This document shows positions 43,814-53,114 of a DNA stretch of 64,000 nt, one piece after another. The DNA is taken from contig NZ_CP139976.1 in assembly GCF_034424625.1 (NCBI RefSeq), positions 1,984,001 through 2,048,000 of the forward strand, in the 5' to 3' direction. Source of the stretch: Janthinobacterium lividum. GTDB taxonomy: Bacteria > Pseudomonadota > Gammaproteobacteria > Burkholderiales > Burkholderiaceae_D. The notes below the pieces were generated by a model. The model did not search any database, was not told where the DNA came from, and was given only the letters and a program-made list of their open reading frames with translations. A program made the translations under genes and the position numbers. Position 1 is the stretch's first letter, and each line of letters opens with the position of its first letter.

Positions 43814-44932
43814 ATGTCAATATCCAGCACCGAAGAGATCGTCGCTGAATTGCGCGCCGGCCGCATGGTGATACTGGTCGATGAAGAAGACCGGGAAAAT
43901 GAAGGCGATCTGGTGCTTGCCGCCGATTTCGTGACGCCTGAAGCCATCAATTTCATGATCACGCATGCGCGTGGCCTGGTCTGCCTGACCTTGACGGAAG
44001 AGCGTTGCGACGAGCTGAACTTGTCGATGATGACGTCGCGCAACGGCACCGCCTACGGCACCAATTTTACCGTGTCCATCGAAGCGGCCGAAGGCGTGAC
44101 GACGGGTATTTCCGCCGCCGACCGCGCCAAGACCATCCAGGTGGCCGTAGCCAAGGGCACGCAGCCCAGCGATATTGTCCAGCCTGGCCATATCTTCCCG
44201 CTGAAAGCGCAAAAAGGCGGCGTGCTGATGCGCGCAGGCCATACGGAAGCCGGTTGCGACCTGACGGCCATGGCTGGTTTGACGCCCGCCTCCGTGATTT
44301 GCGAAATTATGAAGGACGACGGCACCATGGCGCGCCTGCCGGACTTGCTGGTCTTTGCCGAACAACATGGCTTGAAAATCGGCACGATTGCCGACTTGAT
44401 CCATTACCGCAGCCAGACGGAATCGCTGGTCGAGCGCGTTGCCGAGCGCACCCTGCACACGGCGCACGGCGAATTCCGCTTGATCGCCTTCCGCGACAAG
44501 CCCAGCGCGTCGGCCCATCTGGCCCTCGTGCATGGCGACCTGGCGCCCGGCCTGGAAGCGCTGGTGCGCGTGCACCAGCCCGTTTCCCTGCTGGACGTGC
44601 TGGAAAGCGAAGCGACCACCCACTCGTGGACGGTAGCCGCTTCGATGGCCGCCATCAAGCAGGCCGAGCGGGGCGTGATGGTCTTGCTGAACTGCGGCGA
44701 GACGTCGGGCGAGCTGTTTGCCCAGTTCGCCGCGCTCGATACGCCGCAAGCCAAGCCGAAAGGCCGCGCCGCCAGCATGGACCTGCGTAGCTACGGCATC
44801 GGCGCGCAAATCCTGCGCGATCTGGGCGTGAGCAAGATGCAATTGCTGGCCAGCCCCCGCAAGATGCCGTCGATGGCGGGGTTCGACTTGGAAGTAACGG
44901 GTTTTCAGTGCCATCCAGGCCAGGGCGCCTAA
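43814..44932 (+). CDS. ribBA: 3,4-dihydroxy-2-butanone-4-phosphate synthase with degenerate GTP cyclohydrolase II-like domain (RibBA-type)
   Basis: A 372-residue protein. Residues 1-205 form a complete DHBP synthase: [38 protein letters not shown] and [19 protein letters not shown], supplying the acidic metal-binding and catalytic residues. Residues ~210-372 align with GTP cyclohydrolase II by layout, but the zinc motif CxxxxxxxxxCxC is absent: around [20 protein letters not shown] there are no cysteines. Only the first activity is expected. Burkholderiales commonly have this arrangement plus a separate ribA. Flanked on both sides by element A copies. Confidence 0.92.
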   Translation: MSISSTEEIVAELRAGRMVILVDEEDRENEGDLVLAADFVTPEAINFMITHARGLVCLTLTEERCDELNLSMMTSRNGTAYGTNFTVSIEAAEGVTTGISAADRAKTIQVAVAKGTQPSDIVQPGHIFPLKAQKGGVLMRAGHTEAGCDLTAMAGLTPASVICEIMKDDGTMARLPDLLVFAEQHGLKIGTIADLIHYRSQTESLVERVAERTLHTAHGEFRLIAFRDKPSASAHLALVHGDLAPGLEALVRVHQPVSLLDVLESEATTHSWTVAASMAAIKQAERGVMVLLNCGETSGELFAQFAALDTPQAKPKGRAASMDLRSYGIGAQILRDLGVSKMQLLASPRKMPSMAGFDLEVTGFQCHPGQGA

Positions 44933-45041
44933 CTAAATCTACTGCGCGTCGCGATTTGCGGCCTGTGATGCTCACTGTACCTTCGTACAGTTGCGCTTCT
45001 CGACCACAACTCGCTGCCGCTCGCTACGATTTTGTCAGGCG
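44926..45041 (-). repeat. Dispersed structured element A, copy 3 (inverted)
   Basis: Read on the minus strand: outer arms GATTTTGTCAGGCG and CGCCTAACTAAATC pair at 12 of 14 positions, middle stem TTGTGG with CCGCAA, apical hairpin ACTGTAC-GAAG-GTACAGT. Its left arm includes the last bases and the stop codon of ribBA, and it is antisense to that gene. Confidence 0.88.
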
Positions 45042-45105
45042 TCGATGTAGAGTAAATGATGGCGACATGTGCATGTCGCCCTGAACCACCAGATTAAAGA
45101 GGCTT

Positions 45106-45591
45106 ATGATGAGCGTAGGAACATACGAAACCAATTTTGCCGGCGAAGGTTTGCGCGTCGGTATCGTCCAGGCACGATTCAATGAAATCGTCGGCGCTGG
45201 CTTGCTGTCGGCATGCCTGGAAGAGTTGAGCAAGCTGGGCGTGGCCGATGAAGATATCCTGCACGTGACCGTGCCGGGCGCCCTGGAAATCCCACTGATT
45301 CTGCAAAAAATGGCGGAAACCGAGCAATTCGACGCCCTGATCGCACTGGGCGCCGTGATTCGCGGTGAAACCTACCACTTCGAGCTGGTATCGAACGAAT
45401 CGGGCGCGGGCATCACGCGCGTCGGTCTCGATTACGGCATCCCCATCGCCAACGCAGTGTTGACGACCGAAAACGACGAGCAGGCGGAAGTGCGCATGCT
45501 GGTCAAGGGAGCCGAAGCGGCACGCGTGGCAGTGGAAATGGCCAATCTGGCGCAAGCGCTAGAAGAGTTGCAAGACACCGACGAAGACTAA
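45106..45591 (+). CDS. ribH: 6,7-dimethyl-8-ribityllumazine synthase
   Basis: A 161-residue lumazine synthase (a second ATG three bases in is also possible). Active-site features: [40 protein letters not shown] and [19 protein letters not shown] with the catalytic His, then [22 protein letters not shown]. It condenses the ribBA product with the RibD product, forming an icosahedral or pentameric capsid in other species. It follows ribBA after a spacer containing element A copy 3; nusB comes next, a frequent linkage. Confidence 0.97.
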   Translation: MMSVGTYETNFAGEGLRVGIVQARFNEIVGAGLLSACLEELSKLGVADEDILHVTVPGALEIPLILQKMAETEQFDALIALGAVIRGETYHFELVSNESGAGITRVGLDYGIPIANAVLTTENDEQAEVRMLVKGAEAARVAVEMANLAQALEELQDTDED

Positions 45592-45693
45592 GCGCGTGTG
45601 ATAAGAATGCCATGGCTGCGTTGCAAGGCCTCGCCGTACTATCGTACTGCCTTCGGCCCCGCGCCTTGCCCTGACATCCTTCTCACGCACGCT
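45592..45693. repeat. Structured element B, copy 2
   Basis: Begins directly after the ribH stop codon. Outer arms GCGCGTGTGATAAGAATG and CATCCTTCTCACGCACGC pair at most positions. The core has CTGCGTTGC, GTACTATCGTAC and GCGCCTTGCCC, of which CTGCGTTGC and CGCGCCTTG are shared with the element behind glyA. Confidence 0.6.
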
Positions 45694-45779
45694 TGAATTA
45701 CGGCTGCGCTACCTAAAAGCGCGCCGCAGTGTCTCGCCGGAATTTGTAGTGAACACGTACTTAAGAACAGGTAACAATC

Positions 45780-46250
45780 ATGACTGAGAAAAATTTGCTC
45801 GCCAATCCCAGCAAAAACCGCACGCCGCGTCACCGCGCGCGCGAGTTTGCGCTGCAGGGCTTGTACCAGTGGCTGCTGAACAATGAAGACGCGACCACCG
45901 TCGTGAACAATATTCGCGCCGCGCATGGTTTCGACAAGGCCGATGGCGATCATTTCACGGTGCTGCTGTACGGCGCCATCAAGGATTCGCTGGCGCTGCG
46001 CGAAAGCATGGCACCATTGATCGACCGCAATATCGCGGAACTGTCGCCGATCGAACACGGCATCCTGCTGATCGGCGCATTCGAGCTGAAGAACAACATG
46101 GAAATCCCGTACCGCGTCGTCATCAACGAAGCGGTCGAGCTGGCCAAGTCGTTTGGCGGTATCGACGGCCACAAGTATGTGAACGGCGTGCTGGACAAGC
46201 TGGCAGTGAAATTCCGCGAGGAAGAAGTGGGCGCCAACAAGCGCAAGTAA
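45780..46250 (+). CDS. nusB: Transcription antitermination factor NusB
   Basis: A 156-residue all-helical RNA-binding protein: RTPRHRAREFALQGLYQWLLN near the start, then APLIDRNIAELSPIEHGILLIGAFEL and IPYRVVINEAVELAKSFGGIDGHKYVNGVLDKLA, the family signature. With NusE (S10) it binds boxA RNA and supports rRNA antitermination. It ends the riboflavin gene group, as commonly found. Its terminator is shared with the convergent lytic transglycosylase gene. Confidence 0.97.
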   Translation: MTEKNLLANPSKNRTPRHRAREFALQGLYQWLLNNEDATTVVNNIRAAHGFDKADGDHFTVLLYGAIKDSLALRESMAPLIDRNIAELSPIEHGILLIGAFELKNNMEIPYRVVINEAVELAKSFGGIDGHKYVNGVLDKLAVKFREEEVGANKRK

Positions 46251-46288
46251 TATAGAGAGCAGCTCCTGCGGCCAATGCTGCAGGGCAA

Positions 46289-46326
46289 TAAAAAAGCCAC
46301 CGGCACTTGCGTGCGGTGGCTTTTTT
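46289..46326. terminator. Bidirectional terminator between nusB and the SLT gene
   Basis: AAAAAAGCCACCG and CGGTGGCTTTTTT flank a short loop, giving a T-run on either strand. It serves nusB from the left and the lytic transglycosylase gene from the right. Confidence 0.92.
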
Positions 46327-46371
46327 ACTGGGTGCCGCTTTTTGGATGCCCCTGTGAGGGCTTTTAAAGGG

Positions 46372-47286
46372 TCACAGGCCGGCGATCTCGTTATGGGGTA
46401 ATACTTTGATGGTGATGCCGCTTTCCGCTGCCGGGGCCTTGGCTGGCGCTGGCGTGTTCGATGCCATCACCGGCGTCGTCGTCGGCACGCGCTGGCCGGC
46501 CGACACTTGTTTCAGGCGGCGGTATTCAGCCAGCACGCGCGAGCCATAGCCCGAGTCGGTGGCGAAGTTGGCGGCGCCGACGTAGGTTTTGAGGCCCGCT
46601 TCGACGGAACCGCCACGCGTGACGTAGTCTTTCAGGATCAGCGAGCCGACACGGATGTTGGCGACGGGATTCAGGGCTGCTTGCACGCCGCCCATTTCCT
46701 GGAAGCGCTCATGGTGCACTTTCGACATGACCTGCATCAAGCCTTGCGCGCCGACCGGGCTTTCCGCGAACGGGTTCAAGCCCGATTCGATGGCCATCAC
46801 GGCCAGGATCAGCAGCGGGTCCAGCTTGATTTCACGGGCTGTCAGGTAGGCCGTCGAGACGAGCATATTGGTCGCATCGTTGGCTACGCGGTAGCGCTTG
46901 GAAAGCCAGTTGGTGACCCATTGCTGCTGCTTTTGCGTGCCCAGCAAGGCTTTTTCTTCCTTGCTCAGCGGTGCGTCGCTGGCGGCCGTTTGCACGGAAG
47001 CAGGCGCTTCCATCAGTGCCGACAGGGCAGGTGCTTCAACGGCTTGCGCCTCTGCCATCGGCAGCGGGAACAGGCTGTGCGTCAGTTGCTTGCCCAGGTC
47101 AGGGCGGAACATCAGCAGGGCGATCAGTGCCAGGGCGGAAATGCCGAAGACTGTCAGTGTGTGTTGTGCCGTGGTCAATACGCCACGTGCCGAAATGGCT
47201 TGTGCGCGGGCGCGCAAACGCGCCAACGCTGGCTGGCCAGCCACGGTTGAAGCAGGCAAAGCTGCTTCAGTGCTACGATGAGTCAT
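46372..47286 (-). CDS. Membrane-anchored lytic transglycosylase (SLT domain)
   Basis: A 304-residue protein: cytosolic N-terminus of ~40 residues, one transmembrane helix (TLTVFGISALALIALLMF, about 43-60), a linker, and a goose-type SLT domain from ~150 (LDPLLILAVMAIESGLNPFAES, GAQGLMQVMSKVHHERF, LNPVANIRVGSLILKDYV, VEAGLKTYVGAANF). The catalytic Glu is in AIESG. It cleaves peptidoglycan glycan strands from the inner-membrane face. Orphan gene, convergent with nusB; physiological role unassigned. Confidence 0.88.
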   Translation of the reverse strand: MTHRSTEAALPASTVAGQPALARLRARAQAISARGVLTTAQHTLTVFGISALALIALLMFRPDLGKQLTHSLFPLPMAEAQAVEAPALSALMEAPASVQTAASDAPLSKEEKALLGTQKQQQWVTNWLSKRYRVANDATNMLVSTAYLTAREIKLDPLLILAVMAIESGLNPFAESPVGAQGLMQVMSKVHHERFQEMGGVQAALNPVANIRVGSLILKDYVTRGGSVEAGLKTYVGAANFATDSGYGSRVLAEYRRLKQVSAGQRVPTTTPVMASNTPAPAKAPAAESGITIKVLPHNEIAGL

Positions 47287-47765
47287 AGAGTTCCCCGAAA
47301 TGTCGCGTCAACAGGCAGTCCCTCCGCGGTCTCGCGGTGTTGTGGGTACTGCCAATGCCGTGCATCAGAAATATCATCGTTTCCGCCGCGTATGGATGCG
47401 TGCGAGAAACGCCGTCATTGCTTGCTTGAGCTGATCGGTCCCGTTTTTGGTATTGGATCAGTCGCAATACAACTTTTACCGGGGGTAAGGCAGACGCCTT
47501 TTGAAAACACTCCTTAAAATGTCATGTGGAGCCCCGACTCCGTGAATGAAAGAGAAACGCTAAAATCAAGCTCTGGGCCGGCGTGCTCTTTCAAGTTGGG
47601 CGAATTGTAGAAGCCGTTTTATATCAAGTCAATACTAACGAATCGTTTCTTTATTACTTTTATGTCTTACTTTTTGTCTTGCATTGTGCCAAAAGCCAAT
47701 AAAATCAATTACTTGGCATAGATCCTTCAGCAACGGCGTCCGACGTCAAAAAAAATTAAAAACAC
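47287..47765. other. AT-rich spacer between the SLT gene and ubiD
   Basis: 479 bp without a convincing gene. The last 200 bases are distinctly AT-rich (for example 47620-47765), unlike the surrounding DNA, and probably contain the ubiD promoter. The small open frames lack ribosome binding sites and family features. Confidence 0.6.
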
Positions 47766-49250
47766 ATGAAATATTCAGATTTGCGAGATTTTATTTCTCA
47801 ACTGCAACAAATGGGTGAACTTAAGCCCATTTCGACCCCCATTTCACCGATTTTGGAGATGACGGAAGTCTGCGACCGCACCTTGCGCGCGGGCGGACCG
47901 GCCTTGCTGTTCAACAATCCGACGGGATACGATATGCCGGTGCTGGGCAATCTGTTCGGCACCACGCGCCGCGTGGCGCTGGGCATGGGCGCGGAAGATG
48001 TGAGCGAGTTGCGCAAGATCGGCCATGTGCTGGCGCGGCTGAAGGAACCAGAGCCGCCGAAGGATTTCAAGGATCTGCTGGGCCTCGGTTCCCTGGTGAA
48101 ATCCGTGTGGGACATGTCGCCGAAAGAGTTGCGCGGCGCGAAGTGCCAGGAAATCGTCTGGGAAGGCAACGACGTCGACCTGGCGCGCCTGCCGATCCAG
48201 CATTGCTGGCCTGGCGACGTCGCCCCCCTGATCACCTGGGGCCTGGTGATCACCAAGGGCCCGAACAAGAAGCGGCAAAACCTGGGCATCTACCGCCAGC
48301 AAGTGCTGGGGCGTAATAAGGTCATCATGCGCTGGTTGGCGCACCGGGGCGGGGCGCTGGACTTCCGCGAGCACGCGATCCAGAGCAAGGGCAAGCCGTA
48401 TCCGATCGCCGTCGCGCTGGGCGCCGATCCCGCTACTATATTAGGGGCCGTCACGCCGGTGCCGGACAGCCTGTCCGAATACCAGTTCGCCGGCTTGCTG
48501 CGCGGCAGCCGCACGGAGCTGGTGAAAGCCATCGGCAGCGAGCTGCGCGTGCCCGCTTCCGCCGAAATCGTGCTCGAAGGCCATATCTACCCGGATGAAA
48601 AGCATCCGAGCGGCTACGAGCACGCGCTGGAAGGGCCGTATGGCGACCACACGGGCTACTATAATGAGCAGGACAGTTTCCCCGTGTTTACCATCGACCG
48701 CATCACCATGCGCCGCGACCCGATCTACCACTCCACGTATACAGGCAAGCCGCCGGACGAGCCGGCCGTGCTGGGCCTGGCCCTGAACGAAGTGTTCGTG
48801 CCGCTGCTGCAAAAGCAGTTCAGCGAAATCACGGACTTCTATCTGCCGCCCGAAGGCTGCAGCTACCGCATGGCCGTGGTGCAGATCAAGAAACAGTACG
48901 CGGGCCACGCCAAGCGCGTGATGTTCGGCGTGTGGAGTTTCTTGCGCCAGTTCATGTATACCAAGTTCATCGTGGTGGTCGATGAAGACGTGAATATCCG
49001 CGACTGGAAAGAAGTCATTTGGGCCATCACGACGCGGGTCGACCCCATCCGCGACACCACGCTGGTCGACAACACGCCCATCGATTACCTGGACTTCGCC
49101 TCGCCGGTCAGCGGCCTGGGCAGCAAGATGGGGATCGACGCGACGAATAAATGGCCGGGCGAAACGACGCGCGAGTGGGGCACGGTGATCACCATGACGC
49201 CGGAAGTGAAGGCGAGGGTGGATGGCATCTGGCAAGAGCTGGGTTTGTAG
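47766..49250 (+). CDS. ubiD: 4-hydroxy-3-polyprenylbenzoate decarboxylase UbiD
   Basis: A 494-residue prFMN-dependent decarboxylase of ubiquinone synthesis. Typical blocks: [60 protein letters not shown] (prFMN and metal binding), [20 protein letters not shown], and [19 protein letters not shown] followed by an E-x-x-x-E catalytic region with [19 protein letters not shown]. It needs prenylated FMN from UbiX, not seen here. Transcribed alone; followed by tandem hairpin repeats and then 4.5S RNA. Confidence 0.97.
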   Translation: MKYSDLRDFISQLQQMGELKPISTPISPILEMTEVCDRTLRAGGPALLFNNPTGYDMPVLGNLFGTTRRVALGMGAEDVSELRKIGHVLARLKEPEPPKDFKDLLGLGSLVKSVWDMSPKELRGAKCQEIVWEGNDVDLARLPIQHCWPGDVAPLITWGLVITKGPNKKRQNLGIYRQQVLGRNKVIMRWLAHRGGALDFREHAIQSKGKPYPIAVALGADPATILGAVTPVPDSLSEYQFAGLLRGSRTELVKAIGSELRVPASAEIVLEGHIYPDEKHPSGYEHALEGPYGDHTGYYNEQDSFPVFTIDRITMRRDPIYHSTYTGKPPDEPAVLGLALNEVFVPLLQKQFSEITDFYLPPEGCSYRMAVVQIKKQYAGHAKRVMFGVWSFLRQFMYTKFIVVVDEDVNIRDWKEVIWAITTRVDPIRDTTLVDNTPIDYLDFASPVSGLGSKMGIDATNKWPGETTREWGTVITMTPEVKARVDGIWQELGL

Positions 49251-49397
49251 GTGCTAAGTAGGTCGGGTTAGCGCTTGCGCGTAACCCGACGTTGCGGCTC
49301 GGCAGTGTCGGCCGCGTACTCAGCAGTGTCGGCTTACGGCCTGCGGCCTAAGCCGACCTACGCAGACCCACGCCGACCTACGCCGACGCACACAGCA
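49251..49397. repeat. Tandem GTCGG hairpin repeats behind ubiD
   Basis: Two stem-loops: GTCGGGTTA...TAACCCGAC (49262-49290) and GTCGGCTTA...TAAGCCGAC (49328-49357). They are followed by partial repeats of the CCGACCTACG unit to about 49386. The TAGGTCGGGTTAGCG...CGTAACCCGAC type is, from recall, a widely scattered bacterial repeat. Confidence 0.7.
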
Positions 49398-49410
49398 TTG
49401 ACACGGCAAT

Positions 49411-49439
49411 TTCCCAATCTTGCGCAGGTCGGTTATAAT
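49411..49439 (+). promoter_or_regulatory. Promoter of the 4.5S RNA gene
   Basis: A perfect TATAAT (49434-49439) with TTCCCA 17 bases upstream, and the RNA start seven bases downstream. Confidence 0.6.
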
Positions 49440-49446
49440 TGTCCTT

Positions 49447-49542
49447 GGCGGGCCCCTGCGCATCGTGGCATGGCTAACCTGGTCAGGTCGGGAACGAAGC
49501 AGCCACGGCTATTAACCATGAGTGCCGCAGATCAGGCTCGCC
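49447..49542 (+). ncRNA. ffs: Signal recognition particle 4.5S RNA (bacterial small SRP)
   Basis: The conserved apical domain is unmistakable: GGCATGGCTAACCTGGTCAGGTCGGGAACGAAGCAGCC in pieces, with the GGUCAGG tetraloop side and the asymmetric loop that binds Ffh. The ends GGCGGGCC and GGCTCGCC pair to close the rod. It forms the SRP with Ffh for cotranslational targeting. Position next to dnaX matches many proteobacteria. Confidence 0.95.
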
Positions 49543-49782
49543 TCCTTCGGGAATGTTTTATCAGGATCAACAATCAAGCTGCCATGGGCAGCTTTTTTGC
49601 TTTTACGGTCCCTTTTTCTTGCCGAGCTGCTGCATTGCCGGGCTTGCCGTGTTTTCCATATTTCCAGCTGGCCATGTTATACAATTGCTGCTTTGCCGCG
49701 TTTGCCATTTTGAATGGCCCGGCCATGAGGCTTGCGCCCGCCGCGCAGGATCACCCGCAAAATCGCATGGTAAAATCTCAGC

Positions 49783-52101
49783 ATGTCCTATCAAGTCCTC
49801 GCCCGTAAATACCGCCCCAAGAATTTCGAGACGCTCGTCGGCCAGGAGCACGTCGTGCGCGCTCTCACGCATGCCTTGCACAGCGGCCGATTGCATCACG
49901 CCTACCTGTTCACGGGCACGCGCGGCGTCGGCAAGACGACCCTGTCGCGCATCCTGGCCAAGTCGCTCAATTGCATCGGCCCCGATGGCACGGGCGGCAT
50001 CACGGCCCAGCCTTGCGGCGTGTGCGAAGCGTGCACGGCGATCGATGCGGGACGCTTTGTCGACTATATAGAGATGGATGCGGCATCGAACCGTGGCGTC
50101 GATGAAATGGCGCAGCTGCTCGAGCAAGCCGTGTATGCGCCAAGCAATGCGCGCTTCAAGGTCTATATGATCGATGAGGTGCACATGCTGACGAACCACG
50201 CGTTCAATTCCATGCTGAAGACGCTGGAAGAGCCGCCCGAGCACGTGAAGTTCATCCTGGCCACGACGGACCCGCAAAAGATTCCCGTGACCGTGCTGTC
50301 GCGCTGCCTGCAGTTCAACCTCAAGCAGATGCCGCCCGGCCACATCATCAGCCACCTGGACAATATCCTGGGACAGGAAGGCATCGCCTTCGAACAGCCA
50401 GCCTTGCGCCTGCTGGCCCAGGGCGCCCACGGCTCCATGCGCGATGCGCTGTCCCTGACGGACCAGGCCATCGCGTATGCGGCTGGCGAAGTCACGCTGG
50501 ACGCCGTGCAAGGCATGCTGGGTGCGCTCGACCAGTCATATCTGGTGCGCCTGCTCGACGCGCTGGCGCAGCAGGATGGCGCCGATCTTCTGGCCGTGGC
50601 CGACGAGATGGCTTCGCGCAGCCTGTCCTACAACGGCGCCCTGCAAGATCTGGGCACCTTGTTGCACCGCATTGCGCTGGCGCAAACCGTGCCCGCCGCC
50701 TTGCCGCAGGACTTGCCCGAATACGCGGACATCGTGCGCCTGGCTTCCGCGTTTGACGCGGAAGAAGTGCAGCTGTTTTACCAGATCGCCGTGCATGGCC
50801 GCAATGAGCTGGGCCTGGCGCCCGATGAATACGCGGGCTTTACCATGACCTTGCTGCGCATGCTGGCCTTTCGGCCCGGCATAGGCGGCGCCGATGGCGT
50901 GCCGGCTGCACCGGCCGCTGCCACGGGCAACCGTCCGGCCGCCGTGGCCGCTGCGCGCGCCGCCGCAGGGGCTTCGGCTCCCGCCGCCCGCGCCGCCACG
51001 AACAGCGTGGCCAGCCACGCCGCCGTGACACCGCCCGCCGTGGTCGCCGCCGCAGCCGCCAGCATGGCGCGCAGCGAAGCGCCGCCGCCACGCGCGGCTG
51101 CGCCGGCGCCAGCCGCTGCACCGGCGCCGGCACCAATGGCGCCGCCGCCCGCTACGCCGCCAGCGGCTGCTCCTGCTGCGGCTGCCCCGGCAGCATCGGG
51201 CGCCCCGATCAGTTCCGCCCGCGCCGCCATCAATGCGGCGCTGGAAGCGGCCCGCGCCGCCTCGAAAGGCCGTCCGGGCAGCGCGCCGTCGGCGCCATCG
51301 TCGGCGCCCAAGCCAGCCGCACCGGCACCAGCAGTGGCGCCTGTCGCCGCTGCCCCGGCCGCGCCGGTCCAGGCAGCTCCGTCGCCACCGCCCGCCGCCG
51401 CGAAAGCGCCGGCGCCGTGGGACGACGCGCCACCCGTGGCCGTGATGGAAGCACCGGTATCCGTACCGGCGGCGGCACCGGTACGCCAGGCGCCGCCGCC
51501 ACAGCAGGCGCCCGCCGACGACGACTTGCCGCCGTGGGTCACCGAATTTTCCGACGACAGCGCCTCCGCGGCCGTGTCGGCGCCCGCCGCGCAGAGCAGC
51601 GAGCAGCCGGCCGTCATCATGCCGCAGCGTGCTGCCAAGCAAGCCGCGCCCAGCGGACCGTATGTGATCACGCCCGTGCCTGGCCTGGACTGGGACGGCA
51701 ACTGGCCGGCCGTCGCCGCCGTGCTGCCCCTGCGCGGCATAGCCCAGCAATTGGCCGTGCAGGCCGAGCTGATCGAATGCCTGCACGACGGTCACAGCAC
51801 CACGTTCCGCCTGCGCGTGCCGATCGACACGTGGCGCAGTCCGGCCAACGTGGAAAAACTGGCTGCCGTGCTGAGCGAGCGCTTTGGCCGCAAGGTCAAT
51901 GTCGATACGGAACTGGGCGCTGTCTGGTATACGGCCAGCGCGGAAGCGCAGGCCCACCGCGAGGCGTGCCAGCTGCAAGCGGAAGAAACCATCGCCAGCG
52001 ATCCCTTCGTGCTCGACATGAAGCGTGCATTCGACGCTTTTGTTGTGCCGGGAACGATTACCCCTGCACCGGCCGGCTCCGCCGCGCCGACCCTGCATTG
52101 A
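49783..52101 (+). CDS. dnaX: DNA polymerase III subunits gamma/tau
   Basis: A 772-residue clamp-loader ATPase. Walker A FTGTRGVGKTT at about 43-53, zinc cysteines in LNCIGPDG, QPCGVCEACTAID, Walker B IDEVHMLT, and sensor TDPQKIPVTVLSRCLQF. Residues ~365-600 are an Ala/Pro-rich linker, and the C-terminal domain (YVITPVPGLDWDGNWPAVAA onward) is the tau part that contacts polymerase. I see no AAAAAAG slippery site, so no evidence for the gamma product by frameshifting. Starts at ATG 49783; ybaB follows 41 bp after. Confidence 0.96.
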   Translation: MSYQVLARKYRPKNFETLVGQEHVVRALTHALHSGRLHHAYLFTGTRGVGKTTLSRILAKSLNCIGPDGTGGITAQPCGVCEACTAIDAGRFVDYIEMDAASNRGVDEMAQLLEQAVYAPSNARFKVYMIDEVHMLTNHAFNSMLKTLEEPPEHVKFILATTDPQKIPVTVLSRCLQFNLKQMPPGHIISHLDNILGQEGIAFEQPALRLLAQGAHGSMRDALSLTDQAIAYAAGEVTLDAVQGMLGALDQSYLVRLLDALAQQDGADLLAVADEMASRSLSYNGALQDLGTLLHRIALAQTVPAALPQDLPEYADIVRLASAFDAEEVQLFYQIAVHGRNELGLAPDEYAGFTMTLLRMLAFRPGIGGADGVPAAPAAATGNRPAAVAAARAAAGASAPAARAATNSVASHAAVTPPAVVAAAAASMARSEAPPPRAAAPAPAAAPAPAPMAPPPATPPAAAPAAAAPAASGAPISSARAAINAALEAARAASKGRPGSAPSAPSSAPKPAAPAPAVAPVAAAPAAPVQAAPSPPPAAAKAPAPWDDAPPVAVMEAPVSVPAAAPVRQAPPPQQAPADDDLPPWVTEFSDDSASAAVSAPAAQSSEQPAVIMPQRAAKQAAPSGPYVITPVPGLDWDGNWPAVAAVLPLRGIAQQLAVQAELIECLHDGHSTTFRLRVPIDTWRSPANVEKLAAVLSERFGRKVNVDTELGAVWYTASAEAQAHREACQLQAEETIASDPFVLDMKRAFDAFVVPGTITPAPAGSAAPTLH

Positions 52102-52142
52102 TGATTAACACACTCACAAACTGAATTGAACGGAGCATTCTC

Positions 52143-52469
52143 ATGATGAAAAATCAACTGGCTGGCCTGATGAAGCAGGCGCAAGCAATGCAAGACAACA
52201 TGAAAAAGGCCCAGGAACAACTGGCGCTGGTGGAAGTGGAAGGCCAGTCCGGCGCCGGCCTCGTCAAAATCGTCATGACGTGCAAGAACGACGTCAAGCG
52301 CGTTTCCATCGACCCATCGCTGCTGGCCGACGACAAGGACATGCTGGAAGACCTGGTGGCTGCCGCCTTCAACGATGCCGTGCGCAAGGCGGAAGCGACG
52401 TCCGCTGAAAAAATGGCAGGCTTGACTGGTGGCATGAACTTGCCAGCCGGCTTCAAAATGCCATTCTGA
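52143..52469 (+). CDS. ybaB: Nucleoid-associated protein YbaB/EbfC
   Basis: A 108-residue dimeric DNA-binding protein: [22 protein letters not shown] at the start and [22 protein letters not shown] following, with [24 protein letters not shown] and a C-terminal Gly/Met-rich tail. Two adjacent ATG codons could start it. The dnaX-ybaB-recR order is conserved, placing it in a recombination and replication cluster. Confidence 0.95.
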   Translation: MMKNQLAGLMKQAQAMQDNMKKAQEQLALVEVEGQSGAGLVKIVMTCKNDVKRVSIDPSLLADDKDMLEDLVAAAFNDAVRKAEATSAEKMAGLTGGMNLPAGFKMPF

Positions 52470-52516
52470 TGCACTGCCGCATGCGCTCGATCCATGGCAC
52501 GGGGCAGGGTTGATCC

Positions 52517-53107
52517 ATGTCCAAGTCGCTTGAATTCCTGACCGAGGCGCTGCGGCGCCTGCCCGGCGTCGGCCCCAAGTCGGCGCAGCGGATGGCTTTT
52601 CATTTGTTGCAGCACGATAGGGAAGGCGCGGCCATGCTGTCGCGCGCCCTGTTCCAGGCCGTCGATGCCGTGCATCACTGCGGCCTGTGCAACACCTTTA
52701 CCGAACACGAAGTGTGCGAGACCTGTCTCGACGAAGAGCGCGACAAGCGCTTGCTGTGCGTGGTGGAAACGCCCGCCGACCAGCTGATGATCGAGCAGAC
52801 GCTCACCTACAAGGGCCTGTATTTCGTCCTCATGGGGCGGCTGTCTCCGCTGGACGGCATTGGCCCGAAAGATATCCACCTCGAAAAATTGTTGAACCGC
52901 GCCAACGATGGCGTGGTCGGCGAAGTGGTGCTGGCCACCAATTTCACGAATGAAGGCGAAGCGACCGCCCACTACATCAGTGAAATGCTGAAGGCGCGGG
53001 GCTTGCGCGTGAGCCGCCTGGCCCGCGGCGTGCCCGTGGGCGGCGAACTGGAATACGTCGACGCGGGCACGATTGCCCGCGCGATGCTCGACCGCAGGGC
53101 AACCTGA
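52517..53107 (+). CDS. recR: Recombination mediator RecR
   Basis: A 196-residue protein of normal RecR length: helix-hairpin-helix [20 protein letters not shown], zinc finger [16 protein letters not shown], and the TOPRIM domain with [17 protein letters not shown] and [18 protein letters not shown]. RecR with RecO loads RecA on gapped DNA. It follows ybaB by 47 bases and is followed seven bases later by an unrelated CoA-transferase gene. Confidence 0.97.
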   Translation: MSKSLEFLTEALRRLPGVGPKSAQRMAFHLLQHDREGAAMLSRALFQAVDAVHHCGLCNTFTEHEVCETCLDEERDKRLLCVVETPADQLMIEQTLTYKGLYFVLMGRLSPLDGIGPKDIHLEKLLNRANDGVVGEVVLATNFTNEGEATAHYISEMLKARGLRVSRLARGVPVGGELEYVDAGTIARAMLDRRAT

Positions 53108-53114
53108 ACACAAC

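Noticed and set aside
50880..51600. Possible tandem repeat or CRISPR-like array in the dnaX linker
   Set aside because: The repetition is irregular Ala/Pro coding sequence in frame, without constant repeat units or spacers.
49783..52101. Programmed frameshift giving a gamma form of DnaX
   Set aside because: No AAAAAAG or similar slippery heptamer with a following stem was found near the end of the ATPase domain; the Ala/Pro linker is GC-rich.
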